A stretch of DNA of 40,247 bases. It comes from 66-474 sp040255405 (GTDB lineage: Bacteria; Pseudomonadota; Gammaproteobacteria; Xanthomonadales; Rhodanobacteraceae). The notes beneath the pieces are model-generated. The model did not search any database, was not told the origin of the DNA, and saw only the letters and a list, made by a program, of their open reading frames with translations. Shown piece after piece: positions 15,568-22,689 of the stretch (its first letter is position 1; each line of letters opens with the position of its first letter). The position numbers and the translations under genes are program-made. Location: contig JBDZUX010000025.1 in the NCBI GenBank assembly GCA_040255405.1, forward strand, positions 1-40,247, given 5' to 3'.

Positions 15568-16205
15568 CGCCAGTCCTCGAGTCTCGTCCGCAGGGCGTCC
15601 ATCGCGCGCGACAGGTGCGTCTTGACACTGCCGGCGCTGCAGCCCATCGCCTTCGCCGTGTCCGCCACGTCCAGCCCTTCCAGCACGCGCAGCAGGAAGG
15701 CTTGCTGCTGGCGACGCGGGAGCGCGCGGATCGCCACGGACATCGCCGCGTGCGCCTGCCGCGAGGCCAGCGCGCGCGCCGGATCGGGGCCAGGATCCGG
15801 TGCTTCCCACGCCGGCAGTGCCTCGTCGTCTTCGTTCGTGGCGCGTCCGGTCCAGACCAGGATCCGGTTGCGCACGCTGCGCCGGCGTTGCAGGTCGGTG
15901 ATGCGCCGCCGCAGGATACCCCAGAACAAGGGGGGCCACTCCTCGGCCGGCTTGGCCGAGTAGTGCCTGACCAGCCGCAGCATCGCGTCCTGCACGGCGT
16001 CCAGTGCCTCGTCCGGGTCGCGCAGCGCGATCTCCGCGATCCGCCACGCGCGCCGCTCGACCGAGGCCAGGAACGCTTCGATGGTCGCCGGGGCCGGACG
16101 CGAAACCGCCACGCTCGCCGCCGCGACGGGCGCTTCGAGCACCGCGACGGCGTTCATGACGGCCCCGCTGGCGAGGATCGGTTCTGCATCCGTGGTTTCG
16201 CGCAT
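15564..16205 (-). CDS. ECF-type RNA polymerase sigma factor
   Basis: Encodes 213 residues if started at ATG 16205, with AGGTAGGG directly upstream; ATG 16157 (MNAVAVLEAP) is an alternative and would give 197. Region 2 is seen as RIAEIALRDPDEALDAVQDAMLRLVRHY and WPPLFWGILRRRITDLQRRR, split here only by the linker KPAEE. Region 4 is RALPRRQQQAFLLRVLEGLDVADTAKAMGCSAGSVKTHLSRAM. The form matches the sigma factors that precede DUF3619 and DUF3106 genes. It heads a tightly coupled three-gene operon lying on the minus strand between pntAA and pntAB. The signal it answers to is unknown. Confidence 0.88.
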   Translation of the reverse strand: MRETTDAEPILASGAVMNAVAVLEAPVAAASVAVSRPAPATIEAFLASVERRAWRIAEIALRDPDEALDAVQDAMLRLVRHYSAKPAEEWPPLFWGILRRRITDLQRRRSVRNRILVWTGRATNEDDEALPAWEAPDPGPDPARALASRQAHAAMSVAIRALPRRQQQAFLLRVLEGLDVADTAKAMGCSAGSVKTHLSRAMDALRTRLEDWR

Positions 16206-16304
16206 CCCTACCTGCCTCGATAACGTGCCAGTCGGAGCGGGGTTGACGGCCGCATGCGGGCGCCGCTTGCCGGTATGATGGCCCGGGTTTACGGGAGGCG
16301 ACCA

Positions 16305-16619
16305 ATGATCACCGGGTTTCTCGCACTCTACATCTTCATGTTGGCGGCCTTCACCGGCTACGAGATCATCAGTCGGGTTCCAGTCATTTTGCACACACCG
16401 CTGATGTCGGGTTCCAATTTCGTGCATGGCATCGTGCTGGTCGGCGCGATGGTGGCATTGGGGCACGCCGACACGCCGGTCGAAATCGCGATCGGCGTGG
16501 TCGCGGTGCTGCTGGCGGCTGGCAACGTGGCGGGCGGTTACGTCGTCACCGAGCGGATGCTGGAAATGTTCAAGGCATCGAAGCCCGCCGCTTCGCAACC
16601 GGCGGAGAAAAAACGATGA
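16305..16619 (+). CDS. pntAB: NAD(P) transhydrogenase subunit alpha part 2 (membrane domain)
   Basis: Encodes 104 residues from ATG 16305, with GGGAGG at ideal spacing. Three membrane helices are visible: FLALYIFMLAAFTGYEII, FVHGIVLVGAMVALG and IAIGVVAVLLAAGNVAGGYVV. This is the short membrane subunit of a split alpha chain, which with PntB forms the proton channel (domain II). Its stop overlaps the pntB start as ATGA. Because pntAA is 1.85 kb away behind opposite-strand genes, this pair probably has its own promoter in 16206-16304, where a TATGAT at 16274 is the only candidate -10 I see. Confidence 0.94.
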   Translation: MITGFLALYIFMLAAFTGYEIISRVPVILHTPLMSGSNFVHGIVLVGAMVALGHADTPVEIAIGVVAVLLAAGNVAGGYVVTERMLEMFKASKPAASQPAEKKR

Positions 16620-18085
16620 CGCTCCCGGCCTGGATGTCCACCGTCGTCGAAGCGATCTACTTCATCGCAGCCGTTCTCTTCATCTGGGGCCTGAAGCGCA
16701 TGAGTTCCCCGCGCACGGCGCGCACGGGCATCGTGTGGGCGGGTGCGGGCATGGCGGCCGCGATCATCGTGACGTTCTTCCTGCCGGGCATGCACAACCT
16801 CGGCTTGATGATCGGAGCCATCGTGATTGGCGTGGTGCTGTCGTGGATCGTCGGTCGGCGCGTGCCGATGACCGCGATGCCGCAGATGGTGGCGCTGTTC
16901 AACGGGATGGGCGGCGGCGCCGCGGCGGCGATCGGTGCCGTCGAACTGATCAAGTTCAATGCCGCGCTGAAGCTGGTGCCGGACACGTCCCCCATCCAGC
17001 CGGAAGCCTGGGCGGACGTCGCCGGGCACCTCGGCACCACCGAACTGGTGCTGGCGTTTGTCGGGGTGCTGATCGGCGCGGTGTCGTTCACGGGCTCGCT
17101 GATCGCGTTCGCGAAACTGCAGGGCTGGATGGACCGGCGCTTCGTGTTTCCGTTGCAGCGATGGGTGAACCTGGCGATCTTCGCGGCGGCGGTCGCGTGC
17201 GGTGCACTCGCCTTGGCGGCGGGCATCGAGGGCCACGCGTTCGCGTGGGGCCTGCTGGTCGGCTTCATCGTGTTGTCACTGGTGTTCGGGATCGCGATGA
17301 CGCTGCCGATCGGCGGCGCCGACATGCCGGTGGTGATCTCGATGTACAACGCCTTCACCGGCCTCGCGGTCGCGTTCGAAGGCTTCGTGCTGCAGAACGA
17401 GGCGATGATCATTGCGGGCATGGTGGTGGGCGCGGCCGGCACGCTGCTTACACAGTTGATGGCCAAGGCCATGAACCGTTCGCTCGGCAACGTGCTGTTC
17501 GGCAATTTCGGCGCGGGCGGCGGCGCGGCCCAGCAGGAAATCGCTGGCGCGCTCAAGCCGATCGATGCCAACGACGCGGCGGTGATGATGGCCTACGCCG
17601 AGCGCGTCGCGATCGTCCCGGGTTACGGCATGGCCGTCGCGCAGGCGCAACACAAGATCTGGGAATTCGCGAAACTCCTGATCGAGCGCGGCGTCAAGGT
17701 GAAGTTCGCGATCCATCCGGTCGCGGGGCGCATGCCCGGACACATGAACGTGCTGCTGGCCGAAGCCGGCGTGCCGTACGATCTGATCGAAGACATGGAT
17801 GACATCAACCCCGAGTTCCCCAACATCGACGTGGCCCTGGTGATCGGCGCCAACGACGTGGTGAATCCGGTGGCGCGCACCGACAAGAATTCGCCGATCT
17901 ACGGGATGCCGATCCTCGACGTCGCCCGGGCGAAAAACGTCATCGTGATCAAGCGCGGGCGCGGCAAGGGTTTTGCCGGCATCGAGAACGCGCTGTTCTA
18001 CGCCGACAACACGCGCATGTTGTATGGCGATGGCCAGGCGGCGGCGAGCGAACTGGTGGCGGGTCTCAAGACGCTGGATGTCTGA
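16616..18085 (+). CDS. pntB: NAD(P) transhydrogenase subunit beta
   Basis: Encodes 489 residues, coupled to pntAB by a 4-base overlap. The N-terminal half is a multi-helix proton channel (about nine membrane segments). Residues ~300-489 form the NADP(H)-binding domain III: VPGYGMAVAQAQHKIWEF, then HPVAGRMPGHMNVLLAEA, ALVIGANDVVNPVA and KRGRGKGFAGIENALFY, all typical. The enzyme makes NADPH at the inner membrane at the cost of protons moved inward. Length and motifs are standard, with no defects seen. An opposite-strand membrane protein gene ends 150 bases downstream. Confidence 0.95.
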   Translation: MTLPAWMSTVVEAIYFIAAVLFIWGLKRMSSPRTARTGIVWAGAGMAAAIIVTFFLPGMHNLGLMIGAIVIGVVLSWIVGRRVPMTAMPQMVALFNGMGGGAAAAIGAVELIKFNAALKLVPDTSPIQPEAWADVAGHLGTTELVLAFVGVLIGAVSFTGSLIAFAKLQGWMDRRFVFPLQRWVNLAIFAAAVACGALALAAGIEGHAFAWGLLVGFIVLSLVFGIAMTLPIGGADMPVVISMYNAFTGLAVAFEGFVLQNEAMIIAGMVVGAAGTLLTQLMAKAMNRSLGNVLFGNFGAGGGAAQQEIAGALKPIDANDAAVMMAYAERVAIVPGYGMAVAQAQHKIWEFAKLLIERGVKVKFAIHPVAGRMPGHMNVLLAEAGVPYDLIEDMDDINPEFPNIDVALVIGANDVVNPVARTDKNSPIYGMPILDVARAKNVIVIKRGRGKGFAGIENALFYADNTRMLYGDGQAAASELVAGLKTLDV

Positions 18086-18235
18086 GAGGCGGGAGCGCTG
18101 CGAAGAGCCGAAAAAGGCGACGAACAAGCGCTGCGAGCGAAGCGGCTGTTGCGAAAAGCCAGGCCATGGATGGCCGTTCTGGTGCACGATAGCCGAAGGT
18201 GCTTGTTCCTGGATGATGATTTGGCAGTGCAGCGA

Positions 18236-18745
18236 TCAGGGACGATCGCTCGAAGATGCCAGCCACGCCGCGAACGCCGCGGCGATGACAGCCGCGCCAG
18301 CGTACACGAGCACCGCGAGCGCATCGAGCCCCAGTTCGGCCACCTGCAGCGTCAGTCCGACGCCGCCGGTACGAAAGGCTTCGCCGAACGCGTATCCGGT
18401 CGTCGCCGCGATGCGCGCGACCGCGACCAGACACACGGCGTAGAAGCCGGCCAGCAAAACCGCGGCGGCAGCAATCGCCGCGGACCCGCGCGTGGACATG
18501 CACCCGGACGCTTTCAGCATCAACGTCAGCGGCAGCGCCAGCACGAGGATCGTCCAGCAGGGACGCACCCCGAGCACGATTGCGGCGAATGCCGCGACCG
18601 CCCCGGCGGCGAGCGTGCACATCAGCCAGCCGAAGGCCGAGGTCAGGCAACCGAAGACGCGCCCGAACAGCGCGCCCGCGGTATGCGTTGGGGCGACGGC
18701 TGGCGGCGTTCTGGCGGAATCGTCCAAGCGGATCGGAACAGACAA
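18236..18745 (-). CDS. Multi-spanning membrane protein of unknown function
   Basis: Encodes 169 residues. The only workable start is TTG 18745 (reading as MSVPIRLDD); an in-frame stop lies four codons upstream, and no ATG occurs before the first membrane helix. Four or five hydrophobic segments cover residues ~25 to 160, including FGWLMCTLAAGAVAAFAAIVLG, CWTILVLALPLTLML, AAIAAAAVLLAGFYAVCLVAV and LAVLVYAGAAVIAAAFAAWL. I do not recognise a family. The gene is divergent from sufT with 170 bases between them and converges on pntB. Codon usage agrees with the neighbours, which supports a real gene. Confidence 0.65.
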   Translation of the reverse strand: MSVPIRLDDSARTPPAVAPTHTAGALFGRVFGCLTSAFGWLMCTLAAGAVAAFAAIVLGVRPCWTILVLALPLTLMLKASGCMSTRGSAAIAAAAVLLAGFYAVCLVAVARIAATTGYAFGEAFRTGGVGLTLQVAELGLDALAVLVYAGAAVIAAAFAAWLASSSDRP

Positions 18746-18915
18746 GATGGTTTTTCAATGATAGAGCAGCACCCTGCGCGGCGCTGCGATGGCGGTCCCG
18801 GTCCATGAAGGGGGCGCGCCTGACTTCCATCAAGAACGTACCGCGCGGCGTATTGGTATGCTTTCACGTTGCGCGCAGCCCATCGTGCGCCTTCCCGTCG
18901 TCGCCTCGGAAAATC

Positions 18916-19473
18916 ATGTCCGGATTCAGTGCTTCCAGCGAACCTTTCACCCTGCAGCGCGATTGCCCCGCGGTGCACGTGCCTTACGGCGATGCCGTCA
19001 CGCTGCCGGCGGGCCAGACCGGCTACATCACCCAGTCGTTGGGCGGCAGTTTCACCGTGTACGTCGAGGGCAGTCTGTTTCGCGTGGATGGCAACGATGC
19101 GGACGCGCTGGGCAAGCCGCCGCCGGCGCCGCTGACGGTGCCGGAAAATCCGAACGACGAAGACGTCGAACTGGTGGTCTGGGATCAGTTGCGCACCGTG
19201 TTCGACCCCGAAATTCCGATCAACGTGGTGGATCTTGGGCTCGTCTACGACCTGAGCATGGAGCACCTCGATGACGGCAGCCGCAAGGTCTACGTCAAGT
19301 TGACGCTCACGGCGCCGGGCTGCGGGATGGGCGACATCATGGTGGAGGACGCGCGCACCAAGCTGGAGGTGATCCCCACGGTGTCCGAGGCGCAGATCGA
19401 CCTGGTGTTCGATCCGCCATGGAACCAGACGATGATGTCGGATGAGGCCAAGCTGCAGACCGGCATGATGTGA
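18916..19473 (+). CDS. sufT: Iron-sulfur cluster assembly factor SufT
   Basis: Encodes 185 residues from ATG 18916. The C-terminal half is a MIP18/DUF59 domain. VFDPEIPINVVDLGLVYDL and LTLTAPGCGMGDIM carry the conserved DPE motif and the TAPGC cysteine; VDLVFDPPWNQ follows with I for the first V. The N-terminal extension (VHVPYGDAVTLPAGQTGYI, VYVEGSLFRVDG) is the piece that marks SufT rather than PaaD. SufT is an accessory maturation factor for Fe-S proteins in the cytoplasm. It usually stands next to sufBCDS genes, but no other suf gene is in the window. Confidence 0.92.
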   Translation: MSGFSASSEPFTLQRDCPAVHVPYGDAVTLPAGQTGYITQSLGGSFTVYVEGSLFRVDGNDADALGKPPPAPLTVPENPNDEDVELVVWDQLRTVFDPEIPINVVDLGLVYDLSMEHLDDGSRKVYVKLTLTAPGCGMGDIMVEDARTKLEVIPTVSEAQIDLVFDPPWNQTMMSDEAKLQTGMM

Positions 19474-19480
19474 AAACCGG

Positions 19481-19554
19481 GGTCAGAGTCGAATTTCGAT
19501 CCAGCTCCTTGGGGCAATCAAGGATGCAGTTCGCGCCGAAAGTCGACTCTGACC
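19481..19554. repeat. 74-base inverted-repeat element starting GGTCAGAGTCGA
   Basis: The ends pair as GGTCAGAGTCGAATTTCG and CGAAAGTCGACTCTGACC, with a centre of about 38 bases. It starts seven bases after the sufT stop. The sequence style (GTCAGAGTCGA...TCGACTCTGAC) is like elements I recall beside REP-associated transposases in Xanthomonadaceae, but no transposase gene is present. It could act as a terminator-like 3' structure for sufT. Confidence 0.7.
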
Positions 19555-19844
19555 GCCACACTGTTCGCCGCGCGTTCAAGTTGCTGTCCGGACACTGAAC
19601 GCATTGCTGCGTCGCAGCGTGACCGGGAATTTACATTTGTTTACGGTTGCCGGGTCCGCCGGTTGTTGAGGGCACCGGCCGGGTGATCCGTATTCGCGTC
19701 GTGTCGACCGGCGCGGCATATGCGAGGAATCAAGCAGGGCTTGGCGGCTTCGCTGCCGGGTGGGGAGTACGCATGGCGGATTTGCGTCGCACGGATGCGG
19801 CCCACACGCGCGTGTCCGTGCTCCTTCCCATCAGCAGGAGCTCA
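19555..19844. other. Intergenic leader before the first S53 peptidase gene
   Basis: There are 290 bases with no credible gene. The AT-rich patch GGAATTTACATTTGTTTACGG at 19626-19646, unusual in this GC-rich window, is the best place for a promoter. AGGAG at 19836-19840 is the ribosome binding site. Open frames through this stretch lack coding character. Confidence 0.5.
19614..19630 (+). promoter_or_regulatory. Upstream motif shared by both S53 peptidase genes, copy 1
   Basis: GCAGCGTGACCGGGAAT stands 214 bases before the start codon at 19845. A near-identical 17-base sequence (15 of 17 the same) stands 216 bases before the second S53 gene. The shared position suggests a common promoter or operator element, or a remnant of gene duplication. 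The role is inferred. Confidence 0.35.
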
Positions 19845-21842
19845 ATGATGCCAAGCAATCCCAGATTGAAGGCTTTGGTCGTTGCCATGGGCCTGGCCGC
19901 CGGATCGGCGGCCATCGCTGCAACGCCTCCCGCGGGCACCGTCAACACTGCAGTTGTCACGCAGGCGACGCGATTGCGGACCGGCGATTCGGTCATCGGC
20001 CCGATGGCGCTCTCCGAATCGATGCGCGTCACGATGTCGCTGCATTGGCGCAACGAAGCGCAACTGAAGGCATTCATCGCCGAACCGCACCACAAGAACC
20101 TCAGCCACGCCGAATTCATGGCCGAATACGGGCCGACCGTGGCGCAGGTGAACCAGGTCAAGGCGTTCATGCACAAACAGGGCTTCACCCACATCGCGGT
20201 GACGCCCGACAACCTGCTGGTGTCGGGTGAGGCGCCGGTTGCGACGGTGCAATCGGCTTTCCATACCAGCATGGTGAAGGTGCGCACCCGCAAGGGGCGG
20301 CTGGCATTTGCCAATGCCACGCCGGCACGCATTCCGACTGCACTGCGCGGGGTCGTCAACGAAGTGCTGGGCCTGCAGAACGTGCACAAGTTCCACGTGA
20401 TGCCGGCGAAGCCGATGGCGACCACCCAGGCCGCGGTCGGGCACAACCCTTCCGAGTTCGCCTCGATCTATGGCGCCGGCAGCACCGCGACCGGTTCGTC
20501 GGTCAGCGTCGGCATCATCACGCAGGGGAGCATGAGCAATGTGCTGAGCGATTTCCAGTCGTTCCTCAGCCAGAACGGTTACGGCAACATCCCGATGAAC
20601 GTGGTGACGGTGGACGGCGGCAGCTCCGACACCAGCGGTGACGCCGAATGGGACATGGACAGCCAGGCCATCGTCGGCATCAGCGGCGGCGTGCAGGCGC
20701 TGTACTTGTACGACATTCCGCAACTTTCCACGCAGGATCTGGTGGATGGCTTCAGCGAGGCCACCACCAGCGGCCAGGTGCGGGTCGTCAACGTTTCGAT
20801 CGGGGGTTGCGAAACGGGCAGCGAGACCAACGGCGCAGCCACCGGCGACAACGTCTTCCAGGAGGCCGATGCCGAGGGCGTCACCTTCTCGATCTCGTCG
20901 GGTGACTCCGGCGCCGACGAATGCGGAGACGGCGGCACGACCCCGAGCTGGCCCGCCGACTCGCAATACGTGGTGGCGGTCGGCGGCACCACGCTCAACA
21001 CCAGCGGCACCACCTGGACGGGCGAGACCACCTGGAGCGGCACCGGCGGCAGCCCCAGCACCTTCGAGGCGATGCCGAGCTGGCAGCAGGGCGTGGGCCA
21101 GAACGCGGGTCATTCCACGCGCGGCGTGCCGGACGTGGCCTTCGATGGCGACCCCAATTCCGGTGCACTGGTGATCGTGGATGGTTCAAGCGAACAAATC
21201 GGCGGCACCAGTCTCTCGTCCCCCTTGTTCGTGGGGGTGTGGGCGCGCACGCTGGCCGCCGATTCAAGCCTCGGCTTTGCGGCACCGCTCGTCTATCAGG
21301 ATGCTGCGTCGCATTACTCGTCCGATTTCCACGACGTGACCTCGGGCAGCAACGGGGGCGAATCGGCCGCTGCCGGTTGGGACTACACCACCGGTTTCGG
21401 ATCGATCAACATCGCGAGCTTCGTGGGCAACGTGGCCGGCGGCGGTGCGTCACCGCCCCCTCCACCGCCGCCACCGCCACCCCCGCCGGGCGGTACGTTC
21501 TCGAACGACACCCAGTACGTGATCCCGGACAACGGTACGGCGACCAGCCCGATCGCCGTAACGGGCGAATCCGGCAACGCGCCGTCGGATCTTCCGGTGC
21601 ACGTGAACATCACCCACAACTGGTCGGGTGACCTGGAAATCGTGTTGTACGCGCCGAACGGAGCCTACGCGATCCTGCAATACCCGGACTACAACAATGA
21701 CGGCAACATCGACAAGACGTACGACATCAATGCCTCGTCGGTATCGAGCAACGGCACCTGGAAACTCAAGGTGATCGACGACAACGTCTGGGGCGATGGT
21801 GGCGACTATGGCACCTTGAACGGCTGGAGCATGACGTTCTGA
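19845..21842 (+). CDS. Secreted S53 family (sedolisin) peptidase with C-terminal P domain
   Basis: Encodes 665 residues. The first of two adjacent ATGs is used, with AGGAG four bases before. A signal peptide (LKALVVAMGLAAGSAAIA) precedes a pro-domain of about 180 residues with ESMRVTMSLHWRNEAQLKAF. The catalytic domain has the sedolisin set: E268 and D272 in EWDMD, D354 in SSGDSGAD, and S456 in GGTSLSSP. The calcium-site end is HDVTSGSNGGESAAAGWDYTTGFGS with its Asp residues. A run of twelve prolines near residue 540 links to a P/Homo B domain (VHVNITHNWSGDLEIVLYAPNG, split across its two strands) of the kind found in proprotein convertases. Expected: an acid-active serine-carboxyl endopeptidase, self-activating and exported. 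It is paralogous to the gene at 22690, which lacks the linker and P domain. Confidence 0.93.
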   Translation: MMPSNPRLKALVVAMGLAAGSAAIAATPPAGTVNTAVVTQATRLRTGDSVIGPMALSESMRVTMSLHWRNEAQLKAFIAEPHHKNLSHAEFMAEYGPTVAQVNQVKAFMHKQGFTHIAVTPDNLLVSGEAPVATVQSAFHTSMVKVRTRKGRLAFANATPARIPTALRGVVNEVLGLQNVHKFHVMPAKPMATTQAAVGHNPSEFASIYGAGSTATGSSVSVGIITQGSMSNVLSDFQSFLSQNGYGNIPMNVVTVDGGSSDTSGDAEWDMDSQAIVGISGGVQALYLYDIPQLSTQDLVDGFSEATTSGQVRVVNVSIGGCETGSETNGAATGDNVFQEADAEGVTFSISSGDSGADECGDGGTTPSWPADSQYVVAVGGTTLNTSGTTWTGETTWSGTGGSPSTFEAMPSWQQGVGQNAGHSTRGVPDVAFDGDPNSGALVIVDGSSEQIGGTSLSSPLFVGVWARTLAADSSLGFAAPLVYQDAASHYSSDFHDVTSGSNGGESAAAGWDYTTGFGSINIASFVGNVAGGGASPPPPPPPPPPPPGGTFSNDTQYVIPDNGTATSPIAVTGESGNAPSDLPVHVNITHNWSGDLEIVLYAPNGAYAILQYPDYNNDGNIDKTYDINASSVSSNGTWKLKVIDDNVWGDGGDYGTLNGWSMTF

Positions 21843-21879
21843 GGAGGCCTGTCGCACATACGTGGCTCGTTGCAACCTT

Positions 21880-21909
21880 GGGGTCCGGCGGTTCGGCCGG
21901 ACCCCTTTT
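21880..21909 (+). terminator. Rho-independent terminator after first S53 gene
   Basis: GGGGTCCGGC and GCCGGACCCC form a ten-pair stem around a six-base loop, followed by TTTT. It begins 37 bases after the peptidase stop and precedes the small membrane protein gene, which would therefore need its own promoter or rely on read-through. Confidence 0.85.
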
Positions 21910-21982
21910 CTTGCGGCCGTGGCCGGCTGGACATTGACCGTCCATGGGCCGCTTGCGATGATCGTGGGGAGGAGGGCAGGCG

Positions 21983-22396
21983 ATGCGCTGGCACAAATAC
22001 GGGGTGTTGTTCGGGCTGTTCGTACTGTGCCTGGCGTTCAACGCCTGGTTGTATGGTTCGCTCGCGCGGGAGCCGGACGTTGGCCCCGTGTTGGCGGCTT
22101 CGGCCCGCGTCAACGCGCCTTTGCTGCATACCTACATCGTGTTGGGCGAACCGCTGGCTGCATTTGCCGGCGCGTCCGGGCAGGACGTGGCGGATACGGC
22201 GTTCGCGGAGGCCTATCCGTCCGTCGTGGCATCGCCGGCCACGGCGACGAGCCAGTTGTTCGCGCAGTCACGGGGACCCTTGCGCGGCCTGCTGGTGGCC
22301 CTGTACTGGGCCACACCGGTATTGCTGGTACTGGCGCTGGCGGCCTGGGTGTTGCGCACCCGGCCTGCACACTTGATGGGGAGCACGCGTCGCTGA
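21983..22396 (+). CDS. Small two-helix membrane protein of unknown function
   Basis: Encodes 137 residues from ATG 21983, preceded by a very strong GGAGGAGGG. There is one membrane helix at the N-terminus (YGVLFGLFVLCLAFNAWLYG) and one near the C-terminus (LLVALYWATPVLLVLALAAWVL). Between them lies a roughly 70-residue region, mostly Ala-rich and probably periplasmic. The N-terminus may be an uncleaved signal anchor. I do not recognise a family. It lies between two S53 peptidase genes on the same strand, which suggests but does not show a role in their export or activity. Confidence 0.75.
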   Translation: MRWHKYGVLFGLFVLCLAFNAWLYGSLAREPDVGPVLAASARVNAPLLHTYIVLGEPLAAFAGASGQDVADTAFAEAYPSVVASPATATSQLFAQSRGPLRGLLVALYWATPVLLVLALAAWVLRTRPAHLMGSTRR

Positions 22397-22456
22397 GACC
22401 TCCGGGCAGGCTTCCGTTGCCCGCGTGACCGGTTGCTGCGGTCGTGGTGGTGCATT

Positions 22457-22473
22457 GCAGCGTGACTCGGAAT
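22457..22473 (+). promoter_or_regulatory. Upstream motif shared by both S53 peptidase genes, copy 2
   Basis: GCAGCGTGACTCGGAAT, 216 bases before the start at 22690, matches the motif at 19614-19630 at 15 of 17 positions. The rest of the 293-base space between 22396 and 22690 shows no gene and little further similarity to the first leader. Confidence 0.35.
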
Positions 22474-22689
22474 CGCAAACAAGGATAGTGTTGGGCGGCT
22501 TGCGTGCGTGAGGGCGCACCCAGGCAGCCTGCAAACGTCGATCTCGGCGTTCCGCGCGTGTTTGTCTGGAAAAACGCGGGGAAAAGCGCCAGGGGAGGTG
22601 GTGTTCGGCACGGTCATTGCCCGTGCCCGGATCGTGCGTGGAAACGCGCGAGCTCGATCATCTTCTGTACTTCCCCTGAGGAGATCTCG

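Noticed and set aside
16239..16279. TTGACG at 16243 and TATGAT at 16274 as a sigma-70 promoter for pntAB
   Set aside because: The spacing is 25 bases, too long for a normal promoter; only the -10 candidate is mentioned, as a possibility.
22400..22435. Hairpin GGGCA...TGCCC as a terminator after the small membrane protein gene
   Set aside because: The stem is short with a large loop and no T run follows.
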